Of a stretch of 64,000 nucleotides of DNA, positions 1-11,100 are shown piece after piece (the stretch's first letter is position 1; every line of letters starts with the position of its first letter). The translations under genes were made by a program, and so were the position numbers. Location of the stretch: assembly GCA_012934845.2 (NCBI GenBank), contig WNNJ02002157.1:62001-126000 (forward strand), read 5' to 3'. This DNA comes from Pomphorhynchus laevis (taxonomy: Eukaryota > Acanthocephala > Palaeacanthocephala > Echinorhynchida > Pomphorhynchidae). Below the pieces are notes generated by a model that was not told the origin of the DNA, did not search any database, and was given only the letters and a program-made list of their open reading frames with translations.

Positions 1-90
1 TTTTCATGCATGCAATCTTCATCATTTGAATTTATTGTATATCATCGTACTCTTAGCAAATTAGCTAAGTGTGTGATTAGCTAATTGTAG

Positions 91-364
91 CCTTCTATCC
101 TCTAATATATTTGAAATTATACCGTTAGCAAATGGTCATCTGATCATTTTGTTCATTCACACCGATGGACACCCTTACGGTTGGACACAATCGAAGTTTT
201 TTATCGATTACAGCTTTACTGCCGTCGAGGACTCGATAAATGAATATTCCGGAGGTGAAAATTGTGAATTTTTTAAAATTCCCGACTCTCAACCGATTCT
301 TAAATTACTGAATCACAAATTGATTGAAAAGGATACAGCATTTTGGTTTGTCAAAGTAAATTGA
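91..364 (+). CDS. Possible terminal exon of an unknown protein
   Basis: An open frame runs from an AG at 89-90 to a TGA at 362-364, about 90 codons. There is no ATG in a sensible place, so if real it is a spliced last exon with its upstream part outside the window. The peptide contains HTDGHPYGWTQSKFF, then an acidic middle and a C-terminus ending AFWFVKVN. Its composition is balanced and unlike the low-complexity shadow frames of this AT-rich region. I do not recognise a family. A strong hairpin lies about 50 bp after the stop. It could be a chance open frame. Confidence 0.25.
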
Positions 365-413
365 CAAATCGTCGGAGTAATTTAATCGTAACAATCGTTC
401 ACATTCACTCGTT

Positions 414-454
414 CTAGCTCGGGGCAAATTCATTCTGAATTTGCCCCGCGCTAG
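414..454. repeat. Perfect GC-rich hairpin downstream of the 91-364 frame
   Basis: A 12-bp perfect stem beginning GGGGCAAATTCA (421-432), loop TTC, right arm 436-447, extended outside by CTAGC/GCTAG. It is GC-rich in an AT-rich setting. It may be a 3'-UTR structure or one of the many short hairpins seen across the window. Confidence 0.7.
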
Positions 455-720
455 AAAAATTGCAATTCTTCAATTGCAAATCGAAACAGTTTATCGGCTA
501 AAACGTTTTATTTTTCACAATATATTGAATATCGTAATTGTACTGCATTAAGATCAACGCCCATCGAACAAGTATTTGGTTTGTTAATTTAGTTAGGTTT
601 CAACATTGTCCGGAGATACATTTGAGGGAACGATTTTCACTCCACAGCGTACATTTTTATCCGAATATACACTGATAGAATTTAATAACTGCATATATTA
701 TCGACAAAGCTTCTTTTTTC
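455..720. other. AT-rich spacer
   Basis: No coding frame or repeat family recognised, apart from a small hairpin near 470 (TTGCAATT/AATTGCAA). Confidence 0.4.
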
Positions 721-1770
721 TATTTGCGCATAATTTTTCTTATAGTCTTTGAAAGTACGTAAAGCAAAAACTACCGCCATCATTTTTCCGTTCGTCGCTT
801 TCTAAAACATTACCGTACGTGATCCAGATTTTATAGCGTTTGATGCAATATGCACTTCGGCCGAAATGTCGAAAAGCTTCTTTTACCACATCAAACGTTT
901 TGTCATTCGCAAAGTCTTAACTTTCTTGTCATTCGGTTGTTCAACTTTCAAAGATTGCTCGTTTCACAAACATGGTATCGATCCAGACACTTAGCTTGCA
1001 ATTGTGGTATTAACCTCTTTCCCGATTATTTTTATAGCGACTAGTATCAGTTTTTGGTCAGCAGCAATGCCATCAATCGTATAATATCCTCTTTGGTATC
1101 GCTCTTCTGAGACTTACTATCCACGTTAAACCTGACATTCGACAGAAACGTTGGAAATGGCCGTATCGACGACATCGAAAACATTGTTTTCTTATTACGG
1201 CGCATTGTTGCTCTTTACTGTGATTCCTACCATTGACAAGTTACAAATGTATTGTCTTGTTGATTCCTTTGAAATGGATGCTGCGTCCATGTTCTTAATT
1301 CTCTGATTTTATCTTCCTGCTCTGTCTCGGTTTTGATCATGTTCTCGATCTGTTCGGTGTTATCAGCAGTAAAATCTTTGTTGACATCTTTGAGCATATT
1401 ATATGTGTTGCATATATACGCATGAGCTCGTCGATATTTAGAGTTTCGATTTGCAGAAGTGAATTTATCACAAATTTATGTGGTGTCCGCATTACAACAC
1501 GATCCACAATTCGATCGTCGATAGCTTATTGTTCCTATTTTATTTCAGCATTTAAGAATCAACATATTTTGGCCTGATCTCTGATTTGCCTGATCCACTC
1601 GTTATACGTTTTGGTCGACTTAATACTACATTGGCTAAACCGAAAACGGGAGTAACGGCATGCACTTGTTTTACAAAATGTTGATCTAACAATTGTATAA
1701 TTACAAGATACGTACAACTGTCTATAGAATATCCCGCGCATAATCGTGTAAAGAGTTGGTGCATTTCACC
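720..1770 (-). mobile_element. Fossil of an LTR retrotransposon, gag region (Ty3/gypsy-like)
   Basis: Read on the minus strand, about 1330-1770 translates into pieces resembling the gag of Ty3/gypsy elements: a YNEWIRQIRDQAKIC stretch followed by the usual short helix-rich region. More weakly coding-like sequence continues leftwards towards 720. The copy is old and broken in many places. No terminal repeats were found. Family placement rests on motif resemblance only. Confidence 0.4.
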
Positions 1771-2102
1771 ATCAACTTACGAGAGTAGCAAGTCTTTCTT
1801 GGGATCTTCAAATACTTCATGCGTACTAAAATTATGCTCTACATTCAATGATCGAAAGACTCTAACTGATACATTTATACTGATCTTGAGATTTCTGTTC
1901 CTTTGTTCTCATTTTGCTAGTTGGCTAGCAATTGTATAATTTGTTGTATCTGTTCAATCAATTTCCTGAGTTGATTTCAATCATCCTCGTCGCCAGTTGA
2001 CATAAACTTAAATCATCACAGTTTTACTTTTCCTACTCAAATAACAGTACAATTGCTTATATAATAATGTTCAGCAATTTGTTAATTGTGATTTTTCAAC
2101 AG
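1771..2102. other. Non-coding spacer
   Basis: No recognised feature. The right end (from about 2085) has a pyrimidine run ending CAACAG, which could be a splice acceptor for the frame at 2103-2266. Confidence 0.3.
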
Positions 2103-2266
2103 TGAAAAAATGTTTGCAAGTGACGGAAGTTCAACAAGTTTTACTGGAAATTGACGAAAATTTGATGTTAAAGGTTAGTGATAAAGAATTTGTTGATAAA
2201 AATGCAATATCAGAGGAGCTAGCACCCATACAAAATACAGCAAACTATGTGATCATGACTCCTAAG
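2103..2266 (+). CDS. Candidate internal exon, unknown protein
   Basis: An open frame bounded by an acceptor-like TTTTTCAACAG (ends 2102) and a donor-like AAG|GTACCA (after 2266). It encodes about 54 residues including QVTEVQQVLLEIDENL and a negatively charged stretch. The amphipathic first half could be a short helix. No family recognised and no partner exon identified. It may be chance or part of an old element. Confidence 0.2.
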
Positions 2267-2269
2267 GTA

Positions 2270-2990
2270 CCAATCTCGAACAATCATATGTTTAACAGTT
2301 TTTAAGGGGTTTTATCAAAAGTTTCCCCTCAAATACTCTAAAATCAGTACAAATTATCAAACGTCAGATTAATTAAAGGAAACGGGGACAACCCCCTACC
2401 TATTTATTTGCACAAGCATCTATATACAATGCGATGGTTATATCTAAGTCAACCTCAACCCTTTCATGGTGTGCAACATAAAATTCAATTACATTTAATC
2501 AGACAACATGACCTACCCTCAGTGTAACCAGTGTCATCACTTTGGGCACTATGATTCTAGCTAAAAGAACAGAAAATTTGCTGGATCTGCTCTTCTACTG
2601 AATCTGAGCACCCAGACAATTGTACTGCTGCTCCCTGCTGCTTCAACTGCTGGTTACCACACCCAGCGTGGTCTTGCAGATGCTCGGCCTTAAGGTCTAC
2701 GAGAAAAGGCAATTGAAAACCTCGGCGTTTATCATGCAAATCACATAAGGGTTCAACGTTGCTACAAAGAGTTATGATCTATCGATGGACGAGATATCCT
2801 TATGATTATTGACAAACGATTTTTTATAATATGAAGTTAATCAAAACCTTGTTGGGTAGGCTGACAGAGGCGGTGCTAACACCTTCATGTAATCCCCACA
2901 TTTACAGCACCGGCGTCGACAAAAAGGGCTCATTTACCGAATAACGCCCCCATTTTGTATGTCCATGAGGGTAAGAAGTGGAGAATTAAT
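2270..2990. other. Spacer, possibly decayed LINE 5' region
   Basis: More GC-rich than its surroundings from about 2390, but without readable frames. It leads into the LINE copy and may be its unrecognisable 5' part. Confidence 0.3.
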
Positions 2991-5340
2991 AAAGAGGGAC
3001 GCTATGATATTCCCACAACAAACAAAGGAGTGACCAATGGTTCCGCTGTTGGGACACGAGGCCGGAAAAGCAACCTTCCCCTCTTGATCTAACTAGAGGG
3101 TTCTGCTGTTCATTCTAGTGACAACTCCTCATAGGAAGTAATTCCGAACCGTTTTCACTGAACATCATCTAGTTGAATTCTGGAGGTGCCTCTACCCTAG
3201 TATTTTATGTGGTCGTGATGCAGATGTTATAGTCCTTCAGGAAACTAAATTTGTCCGGTCTCCCCCAAGACATTACTAGGTTTCTTCATAAAGCACATAA
3301 CCTACAACTCTACTCCGTACATAACGCCACCTCACTCCTCTTATTTTCAAGGCCTTTTAATCTAGTTAAATGCAACTTAAGATCATCCCTCTTATTAAAC
3401 TATTCTTGACTAGCCATGTAATGTTTAACAATAACACTACGAAAGAAGAGTAAACGCATCAGTATAGCCAATATCTATATCCGACATGGAGAGATTCACA
3501 AGAACCGTGACCTTCTGAATACATTAGGTAACGGCTATGACATGTTACTTGGTGACTTCAACGACATAATTAGCCGTTGGATTAATGCAGCACTTATCAG
3601 ATCCATGAACGTATATCTTATACGTAAACTACTACCCCCTACCATTTATTGCACAAAAACAAATTCACTCCTCGACATACTATTGCTACACGATAGTGCC
3701 TGTTAAAGCCTACCTGTATTGAGCAGTTGCGACAGCAACTGTTAACCTCACATGACTTATTTCGCTGGCGGTTAGAGGAAGACGAGCTGCGTAGGAGGTT
3801 TCACTTTGATCTAATCAGAGTACTCTTTTTCTAGGCTGTGATCCAACTCTTCCCAGTAGTAGGAAATGCGAGCCTGACCCTATTAAATACTTATCTCTAT
3901 CCGCAAGCTACCCCAAATCTTTCAATGACCTATAAAGGTCGTTTATTCAATTCTAATCCAACAAAACTCAATGTATTAGCTTAAATGCTAAACCTTCCTA
4001 ATCTCTATATTTCCCTCAATAGGCTCTCTTTAAAGAATACGTTAGATTAAGATATAGTCTTCAACTGAGTAGAGATAGGGCGAGCATTGCTAGTCTTAGT
4101 ACATCTCAGTCTTCCTTTAAGGAGGTATTCAAGAAGAATAAGTTTGTCTGCTGGAAGGAAAGGGAATCAAGTTGGATTGGAAACACAGGCCTTGACAAAG
4201 TTTTGGAGGAGTCATTAGCAGTACACAATTATGGCTACACTCAATCTTCTCAACCAATTCCGCGTTGGGGTGACTTTATTAGTAGGGATTTATCAGTTAC
4301 CGATATCCTGAATGCCTGGAATCCACTTCAGGACACGTCCAAATCACGTGCCCCACACTCTTTTCGAGTCTGTCAGCTTTTGACAGTTGATGTATGAAGA
4401 GAAGTCTCCATTCTTATGTTGTTAGTCTCACCATCTGATGTGGCCGGCAATATTAGCCGCAAAATAATTTTATCAAAGAAAAAACTGTCTCATACCCTAA
4501 AGAACTGCGCCTTATTTCGATACTAAACTCCCTCATCTCCATCTGCGAAAAAGCGCTTGCGCGTAGAATCCAAGATCATCTAAGTAGGCGTAACTTAATC
4601 CCACAAAGTTGTCGTAGATTTGTCAAAGGTCGTTCGTTTCATTCGGCAGTAGTGTGGTGCACCAGTTCTGTTAGAACAGAACTGGTGCACCACAACTGTT
4701 AGTCATCAGCTCATTATGGCTGTATTCCTTGATTTTTCAGCTGCATTTGATCGCATTCCCATTCCCTGTGTTATCTTTTTAATTGGTCTATTAAGTTGCC
4801 TGGGGGTAATTGTTGACAGAGTGAAGATATAGCTGTACAACAAGCGGTTAACCTGCTTATTTTTAAATCGCAGATGATCGTATTTAATAGTGCCCTGCGA
4901 CAAATATACACAAAAGGGACTAGCAATCTCAGCTCTCTTTCTTCCATATTAAACAATCAATCATTCCCTACATTTACACCTGTAGTACAATACCAAGGTT
5001 TACCAATAAGGTTGAATGTAAAGCCAGACCAAACTTGATAAAATTCAAAAGTGTACCAAAGAGAGCTAGATGGCCACAGAAACAGGTCCAGCATATCTTA
5101 TTAAATGTGAAAGCTCAGGTGTGCTTCTGGGATACTTGGGTTATTTAGGGAAGAGTCTTCTTTATGAAAATTTCTCCCATATCAATTGCCTAGATTTCTT
5201 AAGCTCGTCATCTCCAAATTTCCTTCTACCATAGTAAGCCTCGACTGGACCCTCAGGTGTGTGAGATGCCATGAATGGTTCAGACGGAAGGCGGTGCACT
5301 GGTGTAGGCTGGAGGGATTTGATCCATCTTGCCCGTCATT
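2990..5340 (+). mobile_element. Decayed LINE (APE-type), copy A of the family at 44370-47940
   Basis: The sequence is collinear with the better-kept LINE at 44370-47940. The ORF2 start (FTEHH-like, 3150-3180) matches 45545-45580, and the endonuclease block around 3530-3580 keeps the LGDFND motif of apurinic endonucleases. The linker at 4200-4380 (YGYTQSSQPIPRWGDF) matches 46610-46700. The reverse-transcriptase start (AVFLDFSAAFDRIP-like) is at 4715-4760. The 3' part ends in a CxxCHxW-like zinc-finger remnant near 5250-5300. It is interrupted by many stops and frameshifts. It carries a 40-bp perfect palindrome (4654-4693) absent from the sibling. Confidence 0.8.
4654..4693. repeat. 40-bp perfect palindrome inside LINE copy A
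   Basis: A 19-bp stem, left arm starting GTGGTGCACCAGTTCTGTT, with a 2-base loop (AG). The sibling LINE at about 47040-47090 has ordinary coding sequence here, so the palindrome arose after the element inserted. Confidence 0.9.
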
Positions 5341-8181
5341 ATAAGAAGACGCATTTTTTAAGAAAAGTTTAACTTTTTTATAACTTTTTAAGATAAAATT
5401 ATAATTATTCATTCTGATTACAATTGAATAATCTTTGATAATAGTGTGCCCACGTGCTACCCAAATATTGAATCGGTATTGAACCGTATTTATACATTTA
5501 TGTTTAAATATTGAATCCAAATTGTGAACTAAATTATTACGTCTCTGCCTTATTTACAATATTATATAAAATCACCATAATTTGATATTTATATGTTCTT
5601 TATTGCACAATATTTTTAAACCCAGTTAATACTCAATCTAATATTATTTTTGATCTGGATTCTTATACTGTAAGGACTTTAAATACCCATTGTTGCACAT
5701 TGTTTACATTCGGCATACACTCAAGATGTATAATACACACAAGGTGCTAAATACCTTGTGCGTACATCAGGGTATATCGGGATGTAAACGATATAGCGTT
5801 TAGATATTCTCAGTGTAACTCTCTTTGATCGGACATTTAATAATTTTTAATCGTTTAAAATTAACTCTTCCCAAATTGATACAAAATCTAGTATTTTTAT
5901 ACAAATATTCTTTGTTTTTGCGTATAAGATCGGATTCTTAAAATACGATAACGTCCACTAACAAGGAATTGAAAGCTTTATTATTAAAGTGATAATGTGT
6001 TTAAGCAAAAACTTCAAATTTATATATTTAAATATTAAAAAGATAAAATATATATTTTACTAGTAAATATCACCTAGAGATTATAAAAATGATAGGAAAA
6101 ATAATTCAAACAATACAGATGAATTTGATTTTGGGACAATCAGATTGCGTTAATTTGTTTAAGCAAACTTGCTTTTTGTTGCATATTTATTGTCTAATCA
6201 TGTTGAATATTATCTGCTATAAAATAAGATGGGGAACATCATCCACTTTAATATTATACAATTATGACTGGAATTAATTAACGATAAATAGTCATTGGTT
6301 TAGTAAATATCCAATTAAATGATTAAGTTGATATGTATCTAAAGACGATTCTAACCTTGAAATTAAATTATAATTTGGAACTGTGTTACTAGATCCATTA
6401 TTTGATCGTTTAGATGTTAGCTCGACAATACAGGATGTTGTTTACACGAAGACAGCTTTTATTTATATTTAATTTGCATTAAATTATTAATTAATACAAT
6501 TTTGCATTTTATTATGTCCTTTTCAAATTTAATCAAAAGTAAATGGATGCAATGTATTTAGTATAATGCGTTATTTATTAAAATGCATTATTTTGTTGAA
6601 TAAAATTTAAAATTAATGCAATTTTGACTATATGTGCATTTTTTAATTTAGGAAAATTCCTAATTGCATTCGGAAATGTATTTAGGAATTTCAAAATCAA
6701 TTCTAAAAAATATTTATTTGTAATAAATATTTATTTTTCATAATTGCATTTTTTCAAAGTAGAAATTTTAGGATAAATTATTAAATGTAAATTTTTTATA
6801 TTTAGAATTTAATTGAATGAAAAACAAGAAATCAATGCAGAGACTTTGTAAAATCAATGAGCATCAAAGTTTAAGTGTTTAATGAGTTTGAAAATGTATT
6901 TGAAAAATAAACAAAAATTTCAATTTGTAACATCGAGGTAAATTTTATGGCGACAGATAGTATTAAACTTATGTGAACCCGCAAAGAAAAGAACGAAAAA
7001 TGTTTTGTCTCGTACATTCATGTACAATGGAATCCTTGAAAATCAAACATACAATTTTGAATGCGCATACGGAATTTTATTTCCATCAGTTCCTGTAAAG
7101 CGTAATGCATGTCTCGTGCAGAAAATTAATGGACGGTGCAAAAAAAATCATTTCAATTTGTGGACATCTAACGAGCAGTAGATAAAAATGAAATCTCTAA
7201 AGGCCTGTAATTATAGCTAATGTCAATCATAGCTACGCTGTAGAATATACATTGTGATCTATGTTTTGTAAATGTACATTAATAAACGTACTGTCAAACA
7301 ATTATAAAATTGCGAGTGTGCACACTTCCTTTAATTATTGACAAGAAATATCTTGTTTTTAACTCTAAAATCATAAATATTAGATGTTTTAATTCAAACA
7401 AACTGTCACAAATTAAATTTACTTCATTTCTAACCGACTATAATTTCTTAACTTTATTTGACATGTCAGATAACAACGTTGGAACTGGCAATTATGCAGT
7501 TTTTGCTAGTCAATCAACGAGTGTCCGTTTGTATAAAAGCGTCTCATTTTGATCCCGTTAATACTTACATAATATTTTATCGTTTTTGTTCTGTTTAATT
7601 AAAAGTTTTTGTGCATTTTAAATATAAATTTAGATTTCTATAAAAATCATGAAAAAATTAATCGAGTTTTTTTGAGCTGAAATTTATTTAGAATGAACAA
7701 TTTTAGATTTTATAATTCTGTGTGACTTAAGTGCTTTAGGATGCTGACACTTTTAAAATCTCATAGTCCTTTACTAAACTTTTCAAAATAAATAACTTTA
7801 TAAATGTGAATTAAACACGGAATTTTTAAATTAATAAAAATTCTATCTTTGTCGTATATTCCAATGTTTTAATATATTGTAATTAGTTCAATTCTGATTG
7901 CAACGACGCCATTTAATGATATTGCGGCGAGACGGGATGCAGCATCTGTAATATAAGATACATGAGGTATACGACACAGACGATCGATAGCCGTCTTCAC
8001 AACATTGTACAAAAGATTACACAAATGCCACCTAATAGAAAAACATAATATCATATCATACAATTATTTTAACTTAATAATTTATGAATGTGTTTTAAAC
8101 ACAAAATTTTTAAATTTTCTATTTGTCTGCGAATTTTTATTAGAATTCGTTTTGTTATAAATCTTAAATTAAGTATTTTAG
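5341..8181. other. AT-rich non-coding region upstream of the recognised Vsx exons
   Basis: No repeat family or convincing exon identified. The first Vsx exon or exons should lie here or before the window. Short frames at 7310-7552 and 6089-6277 lack splice signals in the needed phase. A hairpin with arms AAATATTTATT/AATAAATATTT lies near 6710-6740. Confidence 0.4.
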
Positions 8182-11100
8182 ACTTACGTCTGATTTACCC
8201 TACTTCAACAAAGACAAGCCCGATTAATAATGATCTATACACTACATCAAAGAAAATCCGTAGAAACAGGTATTTTGAGACATCGTTTATATTTTAATAT
8301 TAATGTAAATGTTTATTTGATGCAATACATATATTTTTTTTCAAGAAAATATGAAATATTTTTACATATGTTAATAGATTTATTAATATATTTGTTACAT
8401 ATATAATAAATAATGTATTCATTATAAATACAGATAATTATCAAATATATATGAATGATAATTAAATTCAAAAATTTTGACATATAAATTTTTAATAATT
8501 TCAACATACTTTCGTTACGATACATTTTTTGAAAATTATAGTATGTTAACACCAATTTTGATATTTTTATCTTAAATTCTTGACCAGTTATTTGAACATT
8601 GTGCTTTTTCGTTCAGTTTACTGTTTTTTTTTGAACAGCGATGTTTTCGGATACAACTGTTTAAAATTACTTCATTTCATAAATAACTTTATTTTGTAAA
8701 TAGCATTTAATTTTAAATAAAAATTTACTGTATCATTGATACCTATTGATAAAAATCAGGGTTTGCTAAGTACTGATTTATCAAAGTAATTTCAGCTAAT
8801 TCGTTGTGTTAGTTTAACTGACACCTTTTATAATTGATTTATTTCATAAATGTTGTATTTTATAAAATTGTGATTGTAAAAATAACATTTTATAAAATAT
8901 TTCACAAATTATCATGTTAAATGTCAATTTTACATCAACAAATTAATAGAAGTAATTGAAATAGAATAATATTTCATATTTATAATAATAAATTTAAAGA
9001 TATTTTATAAAAAATTAAAAAAACTTATTCTTATTATAATTTTTATTAATACGTATAATAATATAATTTAATATATATTATTATATAATATAATATATAA
9101 TTTAATACGTATTTACCATAACTTTACTATAATAATTTTTAATTTTTAGATTTTTAATTTTTAACTTTTTAATTTATTTATTAATTTTTTGTTTTATTTT
9201 TTTTTCAAATAAAAAAATATTCGCTTGTATTCTTAAGATATAATAACAAAACTAATTTTTATATATCAGTTTTTCATCAAAAATTAAAATTACTACAAAT
9301 ATTACATATAGAATAAGTTATAAAAATATTCTTTTGTTTTCTCAGATAAACAACATAAAATAATGGTTTTCTTTTTTCAAAAAAAAGATAAAGTTTTCTT
9401 TCTTCATGTTTGCTGATAATAATTTTAAATTAAAAATGAATTTTAACTACAAAAATAAATTGTTCATAGGTATATCTTGATGATAATAAGATAACTTTAT
9501 TATTAACTTCATTTTAAACGGATAAAGTTAAGATAACTTGATAACTTGATTGTAACTTTTAGATTTTTATTATCTGTTTAAATTGTATAAAAGGCAATAT
9601 TATTTTATCTCTAAGCATTTTTAATGGGAAACAGAAATATTAGTTTATATTTATTAAAAATAATTTTTATTTTATATTTATTTTAAGAAAACTTGATGAT
9701 AATATCTTATTCTAAAATGATCTTTTGAAAATTTGATTTTGATTTAGAACAATTTTCTCAAGCAGCCAATTATCAATACTTGAAGAATCATTTGCTGATG
9801 CACATTACCCTAATACCCGTGAACGAGCAGAACTAGCAGAAAAAATTGGAGTACCGGACGATCGAATACAGGTAGATAGCAAAATGAATACAAAAATATA
9901 TTAATAATTACGACGCACGCTCTGCGTGTAACTCAATTATACATCAACATCTTCAACATTTAACAATGATGTATATCGAAGTGACAAAATAATCCATTTA
10001 ATGTACGAAATAAAATAATGTGTAATATTATTTTATTATAATATTATTATAATTTATATTGTGAAATAATCACTAGATTAATTTTTATTTATTAAACATC
10101 GTCTTTAAAAATAATTTATTGAATAAATATTAATGTTTATTAAACATTATATTCACAGATTTATTTTCAAATTAACACAACTTTTTGTATAAGAATAAGG
10201 ATTAGAGGTAATCAGAAGAAACTGATGGTTTCGACTGCTATTCTTAGACCCAACAAAGCAGCAGAGCCAAATACACGCTAATTAAGTTTTTTCTTTTGAT
10301 TAAATTTGTTCATCAGGTTTTAATGACGTATTTCCTCTGATGAAATTTGTTCATCTAGTATCTTATTCTAATACACAATATTATTTAGCGTGGTAATATA
10401 TACTTTATGTATAAGGATTAAATCAGAATAAGGATTAGAGATCATCAGGAGGAACTGCTATGCTATCAGGTTTCGGCCCCTAACTCCTCTACCCAACATA
10501 GCAGCTGGGCCAAATACATGCTAATGATGTATTTCCTCTGATAAAACTATCTAGTATATTATTCTAATACAAAGTATATTATTTATTATCCATCCATAAA
10601 AATTTGCCACTTAAGAGTTTAAATTTATTCTTTATATTATTGTGTTGATTTATATATTTTACTATTTTCTGCTTGATGATATTTTTATAGTAACCTAGTT
10701 TAAAATATGTATCTATTTAAATATTTAAATGATTTATAAGAAAACCAATTCTTAAAATTGGAATGATTTATAAGAAAACCAAATAAATTCTTAAATGACA
10801 GTTACAGGAAGCGTGAAATTGATTGAAGTAATTGATTGTAATCTTTCTTCAATGATTTTTAAGAAAGCCAATATCATTACATATCATTACAAAAAAAGGT
10901 TTATTTTAACGTGGCAAATGCGTGCCAGCGCACGTTTACATGACCACAACAAAACATGTAACAAAAATGTCGAGAAGCTGTGAACGGATGAGGTTTTGAA
11001 TGTGATAAAGGAGGGAGCGCGGCGGACGTCGATTGGGAGCTGATTCTAGGCGAGTGGGGCGGCGACGAGGAAGGATCGGAAACCGTTGAATTTCCATACT

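Noticed and set aside
2557-2739. 60-codon minus-strand frame with glutamine-rich sequence
   Set aside because: No signals, no conserved partner and a position in probable LINE debris.
5182-5520. 112-codon minus-strand open frame
   Set aside because: It runs antisense through the 3' end of LINE copy A into unrelated AT-rich DNA; no start context or homology.
8313-8555. 80-codon minus-strand frame
   Set aside because: Low-complexity Ile/Tyr/Asn-rich translation of AT-rich intron DNA within Vsx.
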